A stretch of DNA of 58,215 nt. Origin: Tabrizicola sp. (lineage in GTDB: Bacteria > Pseudomonadota > Alphaproteobacteria > Rhodobacterales > Rhodobacteraceae). The stretch lies in the NCBI RefSeq assembly GCF_016792905.1, contig NZ_JAEULP010000085.1, forward strand, positions 1 to 58,215, in the 5' to 3' direction. The translations under genes and the position numbers were made by a program. This document shows positions 36,022 through 45,275 of the stretch, piece by piece; within the stretch, counting starts at the first letter, position 1, and each line of letters starts with the position of its first letter. The notes beneath the pieces were generated by a model. It had not been told where the DNA came from. It ran no database searches and saw only the letters and a program-made list of their open reading frames with translations.

Positions 36022-36678
36022 TCAGCCGCCCGCGGCTGTGGGCATCGTGCCGCCAAGCGCCGTCACGACCTGCCCCAGCCGCGCCCGCAGCGCGCCCGAG
36101 GCTTCCTGATCCTGCGCAAGCGCGGTCAGGGCGGCAATGGCGTCGTCGCGCTTGCCTTCTTCCACCAGCAGATACCCGAGTTGCTCTTCGGCGAGGACAC
36201 GATAGGGACGTCCCGGCGTGGCGATGGCTTCCAGCGCCGCGCGGCGGTCGGCGAGCGGAAGGTCGGCACCCGCCACGAGGACCCGGCGCAGAACGGCGAG
36301 GTCGCGGTAGGCCGGGCCAAGGGCGTTGTCGTTCGCGACCTTGTCGAGCGCGGCAAGCGTCGCAGCCTTATCCTCGTCCGGATCGGAGGCCATGATCAGG
36401 TTCAGGATTGCGGACTGCGCCGCGTCCGAGGGCACGGCGGCCAGCGCCTCGCGGCGTTCTTCGGGCGTGCCCTGGTCGAGCGCGTCGATCACCCCGTCGC
36501 CGAAGGCCTGCGCCCGGGCTTCCGCGCGCGACTTGGACCATTCGGTCCATGCCGTGCCGCCGACGAGGCCAAGGATGATGACCACCCCGATCCAGCCGTA
36601 TTTGCGGAACAGCCGGAACAGGCGGTCACGGCGCACCTCTTCGGTGACTTCGTCGATGAAGCTGTCGGGATTGCTCAA
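36022..36678 (-). CDS. YfgM-like TPR membrane protein
   Basis: The 218-residue protein has one membrane helix near the N-terminus (YGWIGVVIILGLVGGTAWTEW, about 27-47) and a periplasmic tetratricopeptide-like region. E. coli YfgM has this layout and attaches to SecYEG with PpiD as an aid to exported proteins. No ATG precedes SNPDSFIDEVTEEVRRD. A TTG at 36678 after AGGAAAAGG gives a family-like N-terminus; GTG at 36729 is an alternative. It heads the yfgM-bamB-der set. Confidence 0.85.
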   Translation of the reverse strand: MSNPDSFIDEVTEEVRRDRLFRLFRKYGWIGVVIILGLVGGTAWTEWSKSRAEARAQAFGDGVIDALDQGTPEERREALAAVPSDAAQSAILNLIMASDPDEDKAATLAALDKVANDNALGPAYRDLAVLRRVLVAGADLPLADRRAALEAIATPGRPYRVLAEEQLGYLLVEEGKRDDAIAALTALAQDQEASGALRARLGQVVTALGGTMPTAAGG

Positions 36679-36760
36679 CGCCTTGGCCTTTTCCTGTCGT
36701 TTGCCCCGTCTTACAGGGAAAGGCCGCACATTGCCAAGCCCCGCCCCGCCGCGCCGGCGG

Positions 36761-39700
36761 TCAGAAATCCGTTGGCAGGCCCAGGTTCTTGCGGAAGCCG
36801 GCGATCCAGTCGTCATAGCCTTCCGGCAAAGTGCCCGCCGACTGCATCTCTTCCAGCATCCCCAGCGCCTCCTGATTTTCGGCGGTGGGGTCTTGCAGAA
36901 GCATGGCGCGCTGGTCGAGGGCGCGGACGACGTCGAGCTTGTACCAGACGTCGTCCGGATAGGCGGCGGAGAGGTCGCGCATGATGCGCAGGGATTCGTC
37001 CTGATGCGGCAGCGCGCCTTCGTAGTCGTTCGCTTGCGCCAGCATGTCGGCCACGCTGGCCTGGCTGAGCGCAAGGTTGCGATACCAGTCGGGATTCGAG
37101 GGATCCTGGTTCACCAGCCAGTCGCGCAGGGCCAAAGCGTCCTGGTGGCTTTTCAGGGCGGCGGCGACATCGCCCGCCGCGGATTGCGCGTTGCCCAGGC
37201 GTTCGAGCGCAAGGCCAAGGTCATTGGCCCAGGGGGTGCTGTAGGCGTCGATGTCCAGGAGCTTGTTGCCCTGGTCGACCATGGCCTTGAAGCTTTCGAC
37301 TGCCCCCTTGTTGTCACCCAGGGCAAACTGGGCATCGCCCAGGCGGTTCAGGGTCACGAGCCGGTCATGGAGATGCTCGGGGTCGTCGGGGGCGATCTGC
37401 AGCAGCCGGTCGGCGGTTTCCAGCGAGGCCCTGGCGACCTCGACCGCCTCGCTGTTGCGGTTGAGCCGCATCAGTGCCGAGGCGTGGATGTTCTGCGCGA
37501 TCGACAGGTCGCGCAGGATGAACACGTCGCCGGGCGAGGCCCCGGCAAGTTGGGTGTGCTTCGCTACGGCATCGGCAATCAGCGGTTCGGCGGCGGCGGC
37601 ATCGCCCTCGGACAGGTCAAGCTCGGCCATCAGGGTCAGCGATACGGCGGCATCACGCAGAAAGCGCTGCGTCGCCGGGTCGGCGGCGACGAGCGACAGC
37701 CGCAGGTCCAGCGCCGCCTGCAGCGCCTCGCGTCCACCGACGGGATCGCCCATCGCGTTCTTGGTGTCGCCGATCTTGCGCAGCGCATTGCCGAGGTCGG
37801 CCTGGCGCGAGAGATCCTGCGGATCAAGCGAGACCAGCGTTTCGGAAATCCGGCGGGCTTCCTCCTGGACCTCCAGGGCGGCCACGAAATCATTGTCGGC
37901 ATAATGCAGGTCGCCCATCCGGTCGAGGCTGACCAGAAGGTCCTGCTGCCAAACCATGTTGGTCGGGTCGAGTGCCGCGAGGTTCTGCCGGATCGACATC
38001 GCCGCCTGATGCGAGATGAGCGCTGAATCCATGTCGCCCATGTAGCGCTGGACATCGCCGATCCGGTCAAAGTTGATCGCAAGATCGCGCTGGCGCGGCT
38101 TGTTGTCGGGGTCGAGGGCGGCCAGTTCCTCGCGGATTGTCAGAGCCTTGCCGTAGGTTTCCAGCGCGGTGGTGAAATCGCCCTCGTCCACCAGCATGTC
38201 GCCGATGCGTTCGTAACTGACCGAAAGATTGCGACGGATCACCTGGTCGCCGGGAAATTCCGCGACAAGCGCCTCGGAGATTTCCAGTGCGGTCTGGAAA
38301 GCGGCCTTGGCGCCTTCCTTGTCACCGAGAGAGAGTTTCGCATCGCCGATGCGTTCCTGGGTGAAGGAGATGTCCATCCGGTAGGTGACGTTGTCAGGCT
38401 CCATGTCGAGGAGCGTCTGAGCGATGCCCAGCGCCTCGACATGCGCATCGAGCGCGCCTGCGGCATTGTTGCGCGCGAGTCGGATCGAGCCGACGCGGTT
38501 CACCGCCACCTGCCGGTCGCGCATCAGGTCGACGTCGTCCGGGCGCTGGTCAGCCTGCCATTGCGAGAATTCGAGCGCGCTGGAATAGGCGGTCTCGGCT
38601 TCCTTCAGGTAGCCCTGTTGCTGCAACACGCTGCCAAGGTCGTTCATCGACCAGACCAGTTCGCGCACCCATTCGACATCGGTGGCGTCGGCCTCGACGC
38701 GCTTTTGCGCGAAGGTCGCGCGTTCGTTGTAGGCGGCCCAGGCGGCCTCGGTGTTTCCGGCGACAAGCTGAAGTTCACCAAGCGACGTCAGCGCCGTGGT
38801 GTAGGAAAACTGCGCCTCGCGATCCATTTCATCGGCCACCTCGGCGTAGAGCGCAGTGGCCTTCTGGAGGTCGGAGATGGCAAGGTCATAGCGCAGGTCG
38901 GTCTTGGCGGCGTTGGCGTTCAGCGTGTGCGTCGCGGCTTCGGACAGCGTGCGGGAGAGGTAGGTTTCGCGGATCGTGGTGCGGGCGGTGGCGTCGATTT
39001 CCGCCGCCTCGGTCAGAAGCGACCGGGCCGCATCGAAGGCGCCGAGGGTGAGCTGTTCCTCGGCCCGCGCGCGCAGGTCGGCGACGCGGGGGTCGTCGGA
39101 CTGGAACTTCTGCAGCTCGGACTGGAACTGTTCGTAGGATTGCGCCGCGCCGAGGAGCATCGTCGCACGTTCTTCGGGTGTCTGTCGTTCCAGATCAGCG
39201 GAGAGGAGCGCGGCATAAAGGGGCGCCAGCGGCAGGTTGCGCTCGGCGGCCAGGGTTTCGACCTCGGCCCGGATGTCGGGGGTGAGGTCGGCCATGGCAA
39301 TCAGGAGCTGGTCGCGTTCCGGCAGCGCACCCTGGCCGGAGATGAACACCAGTTCCGGCAGGCCGCTTTCGATATAGGGCAACTGCTTGCCCCGGCTGCG
39401 GTCGTAGACGTCCTGTTGCACCAGGGTCAGCGCGGTGCGCAGTTCGACCCCGGCGGTGGCGAAATGGCGGACAAGGGCTGCCGTGAAGGGGGAGTTCTTC
39501 TCGTCGCCATCCGAGGCGGTTTCGCCCGGCGCGGCGGAAAAGGCGAAAAGCACCCCGTCGGCGCGGCCCATGCGGCCCATCCCGGGTTTTGGCGGGGCTG
39601 CCGTGGGCGGGTCATCCTCCAGCGCGGCGGCGCCCCTGCCCTCTTTCCCGCCGCCCGAGAAGGGATCGTCGCGGCAGGCATCCAGGAGGATGATCGTCAC

Positions 39701-40117
39701 CGGGGCGACGGACTGGACGGCTTCCTGGGCTTCGGACAGGGGCAGCGCGGTTTCGGCGAGCTTTTCGGCAGAAGAGGCATCGGCGTCGGTCGGCAGCAGG
39801 TAATTGACCCCGTCGATCGCCACGCCATGCCCGGCGAAGAACAGGAGCGCCACGTCGGCTCCCCTGGCATCTTCCCTGAAGTCATCGAGCGCGCGGCGGG
39901 TGCGTTTCAGGTCGCGGTTGGTTTCGACGAACACCTCGAAATCGAGGTTCTCCAGCACCTCCTCCAGCGCGCGGGCGTCGTTGGCGGGGTTTTCCAGCGG
40001 GCGGATGTAATCGTAGTCCTCGGCAGCGATCAGCAGCGCCACGCGCCTGTCGGCCAGTGCGGCGGTCATCCCGCACAGCCAGAAGATCAGCACCAGTGCC
40101 AGACGCCGCCCCAGCAT
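36761..40117 (-). CDS. secreted caspase-like (C14) protein with a long TPR array
   Basis: The 1118-residue protein begins with a signal peptide (LVLIFWLCGMTAALADRR, cleavage near 22). A caspase-fold domain (about 24-265) has the catalytic pair H97 in LLFFAGHGVA and C148 in ILLDACRDDPF. From about 270 the sequence is helical, and from about 420 to 1090 it is a long run of TPR-like units about 50 residues each, with phrases such as RIGDMLVDEGDFTTALETY and RMGDLHYADNDFVAALEV. It is likely periplasmic. Bacterial orthocaspases cleave after basic residues, some in stress or death pathways; the target here is unknown. The ATG at 40117 follows GGGAG. It stands alone in its own unit. Confidence 0.9.
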   Translation of the reverse strand: MLGRRLALVLIFWLCGMTAALADRRVALLIAAEDYDYIRPLENPANDARALEEVLENLDFEVFVETNRDLKRTRRALDDFREDARGADVALLFFAGHGVAIDGVNYLLPTDADASSAEKLAETALPLSEAQEAVQSVAPVTIILLDACRDDPFSGGGKEGRGAAALEDDPPTAAPPKPGMGRMGRADGVLFAFSAAPGETASDGDEKNSPFTAALVRHFATAGVELRTALTLVQQDVYDRSRGKQLPYIESGLPELVFISGQGALPERDQLLIAMADLTPDIRAEVETLAAERNLPLAPLYAALLSADLERQTPEERATMLLGAAQSYEQFQSELQKFQSDDPRVADLRARAEEQLTLGAFDAARSLLTEAAEIDATARTTIRETYLSRTLSEAATHTLNANAAKTDLRYDLAISDLQKATALYAEVADEMDREAQFSYTTALTSLGELQLVAGNTEAAWAAYNERATFAQKRVEADATDVEWVRELVWSMNDLGSVLQQQGYLKEAETAYSSALEFSQWQADQRPDDVDLMRDRQVAVNRVGSIRLARNNAAGALDAHVEALGIAQTLLDMEPDNVTYRMDISFTQERIGDAKLSLGDKEGAKAAFQTALEISEALVAEFPGDQVIRRNLSVSYERIGDMLVDEGDFTTALETYGKALTIREELAALDPDNKPRQRDLAINFDRIGDVQRYMGDMDSALISHQAAMSIRQNLAALDPTNMVWQQDLLVSLDRMGDLHYADNDFVAALEVQEEARRISETLVSLDPQDLSRQADLGNALRKIGDTKNAMGDPVGGREALQAALDLRLSLVAADPATQRFLRDAAVSLTLMAELDLSEGDAAAAEPLIADAVAKHTQLAGASPGDVFILRDLSIAQNIHASALMRLNRNSEAVEVARASLETADRLLQIAPDDPEHLHDRLVTLNRLGDAQFALGDNKGAVESFKAMVDQGNKLLDIDAYSTPWANDLGLALERLGNAQSAAGDVAAALKSHQDALALRDWLVNQDPSNPDWYRNLALSQASVADMLAQANDYEGALPHQDESLRIMRDLSAAYPDDVWYKLDVVRALDQRAMLLQDPTAENQEALGMLEEMQSAGTLPEGYDDWIAGFRKNLGLPTDF

Positions 40118-40231
40118 CGCCCACTCCCATCGGACCGGCAAAGAATGCTGAAGCCTGACCGGATGGTCAAAGGAAAAAGCCTGTCATCCGGCGGGGTTCA
40201 CGGGTCCGCGAGGTGGCAGGGGCCGGAACGG

Positions 40232-42082
40232 TCAGGCGGCCTCGCCCGCGGGTTCGGCTTCTTCTTCGGCGGACTGGCGTTCCCACATCTGCGCGTAGCG
40301 GCCGTTGCGGGCCAGAAGCTCTTCGTGCCGACCCTGTTCGACGATCTGGCCCCTTTCCAGAACGATGATCTGGTCGGCATCTGCAATCGTCGACAGCCGG
40401 TGGGCGATGACGATCACGCTGCGCCCCTGCCCCATTTCGTGCAGGCTTTCCTGGATCGAGCGTTCCGTCTGGGTGTCAAGCGCACTTGTCGCCTCGTCCA
40501 GGATCAGGATCGGCGGGTTCTTCAGGAGCGTCCGGGCGATGCCGACGCGCTGCTTTTCGCCGCCCGAGAGCTTCAGCCCGCGTTCGCCGACGGTCGTATC
40601 ATAGCCTTGCGGCAGGCCGATGATGAAGTCGTGGATCTTCGCGGCTTTCGCGGCGGCCTCGATCTCGGCACGGCTGGCCCCGGCGCGGCCATAGGCGATG
40701 TTGTAGAGGATGGTGTCGTTGAAGAGCACGGTGTCCTGCGGCACGACCCCGATCGCCTGGTGCAGCGAGGACTGCGTCACCGCGCGGATGTCCTGGCCGT
40801 CGATCCGGATCGCGCCGGACTGGATGTCGTAGAAGCGGAAGAGGAGCCGCCCGATGGTGGACTTGCCCGAGCCGGACGAGCCGACCAGCGCCACCCGATC
40901 GCCGGGTTTCACCTTGAAGCTGATGCCGTGCAGGATCTGGCGCTCGGGCTCATACGCAAAGCGGACCGCATCGAAAGTGATCTCGCCGCCGGTGATCGCC
41001 AGAGGACGGGCGTCCGGGGCATCGGTGATCTCGGCCGGCTGGCCAAGGAGGCCGAACATCTCGCCCATGTCGACCAGCGCCTGCCGGATTTCGCGGTAGA
41101 CCGTACCGAGGAAGTTCAAGGGCATGGTGATCTGGATCATGTAGGCGTTGACCATGACGAAATCGCCCACGGTCAACGTGCCCGCCCGAACGCCAAGCGC
41201 GCTCATCCCCATGACGATCACAAGGCCGGTGGTGATCAGGGCCGCCTGGCCGATGTTCAGGAAGGAAAGCGACAGGCCGGTCTTGACCGCCGCCGTCTCG
41301 TACTGGCGCATTGCGCTGTCGTATCGCTCGGCCTCGCGGGCTTCCGCATTGAAATACTTGACGGTTTCGAAATTGAGGAGGCTGTCGATGGCCTTCTGGT
41401 TGGCGTCGGTGTCCTGGTCGTTCATCTCGCGCCGGAGCTTCACCCGCCATTCGGTGACGGCGAAGGTGAACCAGACGTAGAGCGTGATGGTGACGATGAC
41501 GACGGCAGCGTATTGCCAGCCGAAGACCCAGGCGAAGATGGCGGCGACCATGGTGAGTTCCAGGATCAGCGGGCCGATGGACAGGAGCATGAAGCGCAGA
41601 AGGAAATCGACGCCCTTCACCCCGCGCTCGATAATGCGCGACAGGCCCCCGGTCTTGCGGGTGATGTGGTAGCGCAGGGAAAGCTGGTGGATGTGGGTGA
41701 AGGTCTCGATGGCCAGCCGCCGGATCGCGCGCTGGCCGACCCGGACGAAGACGGCATCGCGCAATTCGCCGAAGACGACCGAGCCGAGCCGCGCGAGGCC
41801 ATAGGCCACGACCAGACCCACAGCGCCAAGGCCGATCAACGCGCGGGGGTCCGAGCCGGCTTCACTTGAAAGACTGTCAACCGCCAGCTTGTAGAGATAG
41901 GGGGTCGAAACCGAGACGAGCTTGGCCGCGATCAGGAAGAGGAGTGCGACGACGACGCGGCGCTTCACCCAGCCTTGCCCCTCGGGCCAGAGGTAGGGAG
42001 CGACCCGGCGGATGGTGGTCAGGGCGGGGGCGCGGGCAGTACCCGCATCGGCAGAGGTGGCGGTCGTGGTGGTGCGGCGCAT
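40232..42082 (-). CDS. Atm1-type ABC exporter (fused permease and ATPase)
   Basis: The 616-residue half-transporter has six membrane helices (about 40-330) and a C-terminal ATPase. Walker A is GSSGSGKST (about 401-409), the signature is LSGGEKQRV and Walker B ILILDEATSALD. The DSLLNFETVKYFNAE motif in the membrane part marks the Atm1/ABCB7/HMT1 group, which exports glutathione-linked metals or persulfides. It is divergent from a Cys-rich ArsR repressor with an operator palindrome between them, suggesting metal-induced export. The ATG at 42082 follows AGGAAAG; a longer start at 42103 has no site. Confidence 0.92.
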   Translation of the reverse strand: MRRTTTTATSADAGTARAPALTTIRRVAPYLWPEGQGWVKRRVVVALLFLIAAKLVSVSTPYLYKLAVDSLSSEAGSDPRALIGLGAVGLVVAYGLARLGSVVFGELRDAVFVRVGQRAIRRLAIETFTHIHQLSLRYHITRKTGGLSRIIERGVKGVDFLLRFMLLSIGPLILELTMVAAIFAWVFGWQYAAVVIVTITLYVWFTFAVTEWRVKLRREMNDQDTDANQKAIDSLLNFETVKYFNAEAREAERYDSAMRQYETAAVKTGLSLSFLNIGQAALITTGLVIVMGMSALGVRAGTLTVGDFVMVNAYMIQITMPLNFLGTVYREIRQALVDMGEMFGLLGQPAEITDAPDARPLAITGGEITFDAVRFAYEPERQILHGISFKVKPGDRVALVGSSGSGKSTIGRLLFRFYDIQSGAIRIDGQDIRAVTQSSLHQAIGVVPQDTVLFNDTILYNIAYGRAGASRAEIEAAAKAAKIHDFIIGLPQGYDTTVGERGLKLSGGEKQRVGIARTLLKNPPILILDEATSALDTQTERSIQESLHEMGQGRSVIVIAHRLSTIADADQIIVLERGQIVEQGRHEELLARNGRYAQMWERQSAEEEAEPAGEAA

Positions 42083-42139
42083 CGTCTTTCCTGGTCCCGC
42101 CACGAGCGTTGCGTGGCGGTCTTGGTTCGGCTATTGTCA

Positions 42140-42157
42140 ATTCAAGTTTTCTTGAAT
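42140..42157 (+). promoter_or_regulatory. perfect ArsR-type operator ATTCAAG-N4-CTTGAAT
   Basis: Seven-base arms flank TTTT in the 84-base gap between the exporter and the arsR-like gene. AT-rich palindromes with this spacing are typical ArsR/SmtB sites. TTGTCA at 42134-42139 could be a -35 for the regulator, placing the operator inside the promoter. Confidence 0.7.
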
Positions 42158-42166
42158 AGTTGAACG

Positions 42167-42538
42167 ATGGACCGAAGTAAAGCCCTCGCCGCCCTGTCAG
42201 CCCTGGCCCATGAAACCCGGCTGGACCTGATCCGCCTGCTGACCCCGCAGGGCAATGAAGGCATGGCCGCCGGGCAGATTGCCGAGACGCTGGGAATCGC
42301 CGCGCCGCGCCTGTCGTTCCACCTGTCGGCGCTGGAGCAGGCGGGACTTCTGCGGTCGCGCAAGGTAGCGCGCAACGTGTTCTACAGCGTCGATCCGCGC
42401 GGAATCGGGCTGACGATCTCCTACGTTCTGAACGATTGCTGCTGCGACAATCCCGAAGTGCTGGCCGCCTGCGGACACGGTCGTGACGCGGCGGCGGATC
42501 AGGGCGTGGTTGCGGTTTCGGGGACCGAGAACACCTGA
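42167..42538 (+). CDS. ArsR/SmtB family metal-sensing repressor
   Basis: The 123-residue winged-helix protein has the DNA-recognition helix in [22 protein letters not shown] (about 41-62) and the wing [11 protein letters not shown]. Metal sensing is suggested by cysteines at 91, 92, 93 and 102 ([17 protein letters not shown]), next to the C-terminal dimer helix. This is a different place from the classical ELCVCDL motif in ArsR. It likely represses itself and the divergent Atm1-like exporter through the palindrome at 42140-42157. Its last 40 bases overlap the end of the convergent LysM gene. Confidence 0.9.
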   Translation: MDRSKALAALSALAHETRLDLIRLLTPQGNEGMAAGQIAETLGIAAPRLSFHLSALEQAGLLRSRKVARNVFYSVDPRGIGLTISYVLNDCCCDNPEVLAACGHGRDAAADQGVVAVSGTENT

Positions 42539-43851
42539 CCGGGATAGATCAGGTCGGGATCCTTGATCTTGTCGCGGTTCGCCTCGAAGACCTGAACGTA
42601 AAGGACGCCATCGCCATAGCGTTCCTGCGCGATGCCCCAGAGCGTGAAACCCGGCTGGACCGTGACGGTGACGGGCACCGGGGTTTCGGGGAGCGCGGGA
42701 GCCGGGTCGGCCTGTGGAGCGGCCGTGGCCTCGGGGGCGGCGGCGGTTTCGCTGGCAGCGGGGGCGGCAGTCTCGGGTGCGGGTTCGGTCGTTGATGCAG
42801 ATGGCCCCGGTGCCGTCTCCTCGACCGGCGCGGGTTCGGCGGCCTGCGACTGCGCGGGGGCTTCGGCCAGCGCAACGGTATCTTCTGCTGCAGTGGCGGG
42901 CGCAGGTGCATCGCCGGAAACGGATGCCAGCGCCTCAAGCGTCTCCCGCTTGAAGGGGGTCTCGAAGCGCGACGTGACCTTGCCGGAGACATCCAGCTGG
43001 TCGACCCGCAGAGTATAGACACCCGGCGCTGTGTCGGGCAGCGTCGTCACCCAGAGGCCGTTCTCCGGCACCTGCAGGGTGGCTTTCTCGGCATTGTCGA
43101 GGTAGAGCCGCAGCCCCGCCCCGGCCGCCCCGCGCCCGCCGACCTGCACCTCGCCGTCCGGCGTGTAGGCAATGGTGTCGATCATCACCGTTGCGACCGG
43201 CCCGCTGGCAGGCTCTGCCGGGACCGGATCCTGCAGGACGACGGCGCCCTCCTCGGACAGAAGCAGCGCCGGCGGTGCGGCAGGGGCTTCGGTCAGGGCG
43301 GCGGTTTCGTCGGGAGTGGCGGGTTCCGGTTCGGCATTGGCCAACTTCGGTCCCTCGATCGGCCCAAGCGCCACCATCTCTGCCGAGGGGATCGGATCGT
43401 GATCCGGCAGGGTCATCGACAGCCACATGAGGCTTGGCTTCGGGTTCGGCGCGAGGGTGAAGAGGATGGCAAATTCTCCCGAGGCGGTGGCGGTGCCGCT
43501 CGCGACCGAGGTGTCGTCGACCATGACCTCGATGGTCGCGCCAGGTTCGGCACTGCCCGAGACGACCGCCTCGCCCTCGGCGGTGACGCGCCAGGTGTCG
43601 ATCACCGGCAGGGCGGGCTGTGCCGGAGCGGCCGCGGGTTTCGGCTCTGCCGCGGGCGCGGCGGCGGGTTTGGCCGGTTCGGGAACGGCCGATGCCGGAT
43701 CGGCGGCGGCGACTTCGGCCGCAGGTTCGGCAGGCGCCGGATCGGGCCGGGTCATCTGCCAGCCAAGGTAGCCCGCCCCAGCCACTGCTGCCCCGCCCAG
43801 AAGCAGGATCGTCACCCGTGTCCCCGGTCCGAGCGCCCCGAAAGCCGACAT
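42499..43851 (-). CDS. LysM-domain protein with Ala/Pro/Glu-rich region
   Basis: The 450-residue protein has one N-terminal membrane segment ([20 protein letters not shown]). Long low-complexity stretches rich in Ala, Pro and Glu at about 35-85 and 315-390 surround a folded middle with Ig-like character ([21 protein letters not shown]). A C-terminal LysM domain lies at about 398-446 ([25 protein letters not shown]). LysM binds peptidoglycan, so the protein probably spans from inner membrane to cell wall. Similar proteins are common in Rhodobacterales. Confidence 0.87.
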   Translation of the reverse strand: MSAFGALGPGTRVTILLLGGAAVAGAGYLGWQMTRPDPAPAEPAAEVAAADPASAVPEPAKPAAAPAAEPKPAAAPAQPALPVIDTWRVTAEGEAVVSGSAEPGATIEVMVDDTSVASGTATASGEFAILFTLAPNPKPSLMWLSMTLPDHDPIPSAEMVALGPIEGPKLANAEPEPATPDETAALTEAPAAPPALLLSEEGAVVLQDPVPAEPASGPVATVMIDTIAYTPDGEVQVGGRGAAGAGLRLYLDNAEKATLQVPENGLWVTTLPDTAPGVYTLRVDQLDVSGKVTSRFETPFKRETLEALASVSGDAPAPATAAEDTVALAEAPAQSQAAEPAPVEETAPGPSASTTEPAPETAAPAASETAAAPEATAAPQADPAPALPETPVPVTVTVQPGFTLWGIAQERYGDGVLYVQVFEANRDKIKDPDLIYPGQVFSVPETATTP

Positions 43852-43945
43852 CCCCGTCTCCCCCCGGCGGTTTCCGCCGCTTTGCGTTTCTTGTGATCAG
43901 GAATCTCTATATGTCAGGGCAAAGCAACCATTTTCAGGATGGCCC

Positions 43946-44497
43946 ATGTCTCTTCGCTCTGTCTGCGTGTTTTGCGGTTCTCGTTCCGGCAGGAACCCGG
44001 CCCATGTCGTGGCCGCGCGGCACACCGGCGAAATGCTGACCCGGAACGGCTGGCGGCTGGTCTTCGGGGCGGGCGATGTGGGGTTGATGGGCGAGGTCGC
44101 CAAGGCAGCGACCGCAGCAGGCGCCCCGACGCTGGGGGTGATCCCGACGCATCTTCTGGGTCGGGAGCGCAGCGCGCGCGACATGGCGCGGATGGTCGTC
44201 ACCGAGGACATGCACGAGCGCAAGAAGGTGATGTTCATGAACTCGGATGCGGTGGTGGTGCTGCCGGGCGGCGCGGGGTCGCTGGATGAATTCTTCGAGG
44301 TGCTGACCTGGGCGCAGATCGGGCTGCATCGCAAGCCGATCCTGCTGCTGGATGCGGATGGCTACTGGCAGCCCCTGCTGCGGCTTCTGGATCATGTGAT
44401 CTCAGAAGGCTTCGCCGATGCTTCACTGCTGCAACATTTCCGGACGCTGCCGGATGTGCCGGGGTTGGAAGCGGCGCTGACGGCCGCTTTCGCGTGA
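43946..44497 (+). CDS. LOG family protein (TIGR00730), nucleotide 5'-phosphate ribohydrolase-like
   Basis: The 183-residue Rossmann-fold protein has the LOG signature VVLPGGAGSLDEFFEVLTW with the catalytic Glu, plus CVFCGSRSGRNP at the N-terminus and the Arg of MHERKKVMF. LOG proteins split cytokinin or other nucleoside 5'-monophosphates into base and ribose phosphate; many bacterial ones act on AMP. The ATG at 43946 gives normal length. A strong hairpin follows its stop. Confidence 0.92.
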   Translation: MSLRSVCVFCGSRSGRNPAHVVAARHTGEMLTRNGWRLVFGAGDVGLMGEVAKAATAAGAPTLGVIPTHLLGRERSARDMARMVVTEDMHERKKVMFMNSDAVVVLPGGAGSLDEFFEVLTWAQIGLHRKPILLLDADGYWQPLLRLLDHVISEGFADASLLQHFRTLPDVPGLEAALTAAFA

Positions 44498-44505
44498 CGG
44501 GAAAC

Positions 44506-44539
44506 GAAGCGGCCCGCGGTATTGGCTGCGGGCCGCTTC
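44506..44539. terminator. strong bidirectional terminator hairpin
   Basis: GAAGCGGCCCGC and GCGGGCCGCTTC form a perfect 12-bp stem with a 10-base loop, midway between the convergent LOG gene and sodB. A short mixed A/T run lies on each side (GAAATTAT one way). This is the strongest hairpin I found in the window. Confidence 0.8.
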
Positions 44540-44557
44540 TGAAATTATCTCAGGGAC

Positions 44558-45160
44558 TTAGATCCCTGCGGCCACGGCTTCCCAGTTGACCAGCTTCTCA
44601 AGGAAGTTGGTCAGATAGGCCGGGCGCTTGTTGCGGAAGTCGATGTAATAGCTGTGCTCCCACACATCGCAGCCAAGCAGCGCCTTCTGGCCGAAGCAGA
44701 GCGGGTTCACCCCGTTTTCCGTCTTGGTTACCTTCAGGCTGCCGTCCTTGTCCTTGACAAGCCAGGCCCAGCCCGAGCCGAACTGGCCCGCACCGGCGGC
44801 GGCGAAATCGTCCTTGAACTTCTGCACCGAGCCGAAGCTTTCGGTCAGCGCCTTCTCCAGCGCGCCGGGGATCTTCTTGTTCTCGCCCGGGGCCATCCAG
44901 GTCCAGAACATGTTGTGGTTCCAGAGCTGCGAGATGTTGTTGAAGATGCCGTTCTGCGCCACCGCGCCCGACTGGTAGGTGCCGCGAACGATGTCTTCCA
45001 GCGACTTCTGCTCCCACTCGGTCCCGGCAATCAGCTTGTTGCCGTTATCGACATAGGCCTTGTGGTGCAGGTCGTGGTGATATTCCAGCGTTTCCTTCGA
45101 CATGCCAAGCGAGGCCAGCGCGTCGTGGGCGTAGGGAAGATCGGGAAGGGTGAAGGCCAT
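44558..45160 (-). CDS. sodB: iron-type superoxide dismutase
   Basis: The 200-residue cytoplasmic enzyme has metal ligands H28 (LEYHHDLHH), H82 (LWNHNMFW), D165 and H169 (CDVWEHSYYID). Q78 in FNNISQLWNH is at the FeSOD position for the outer-sphere glutamine, which points to iron rather than manganese. The ATG at 45160 has an AGGAGAG site. Sarcosine oxidase, encoded nearby, makes hydrogen peroxide, but I see no sign the genes are coregulated. Confidence 0.96.
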   Translation of the reverse strand: MAFTLPDLPYAHDALASLGMSKETLEYHHDLHHKAYVDNGNKLIAGTEWEQKSLEDIVRGTYQSGAVAQNGIFNNISQLWNHNMFWTWMAPGENKKIPGALEKALTESFGSVQKFKDDFAAAGAGQFGSGWAWLVKDKDGSLKVTKTENGVNPLCFGQKALLGCDVWEHSYYIDFRNKRPAYLTNFLEKLVNWEAVAAGI

Positions 45161-45275
45161 GGTGGTCTCTCCTGTTGGGTGATGAAGGCTTGGCACGAAT
45201 AAGGGGGCTTCGCGGCGGAAGGTCAAGCTGTACCAACCTGGCGAAGGCCCCTTCGGCCAAACTACGGCCTTCTGG

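Noticed and set aside
33011-36109. Long plus-strand open frame of about 1030 codons
   Set aside because: It is antisense to der, bamB and yfgM, which have clear family motifs. High GC content leaves such shadow frames open, and the translation has no recognisable domain.
36761-40117. Repetitive DNA that could suggest a CRISPR or tandem repeat array
   Set aside because: The repetition is at protein level (TPR units of about 50 residues) and diverged in DNA; there are no identical repeats with unique spacers.
38441-41869. Long plus-strand open frame of about 1140 codons
   Set aside because: It is antisense to the caspase-TPR gene and the ABC exporter, and its composition is that of a reverse-frame shadow.
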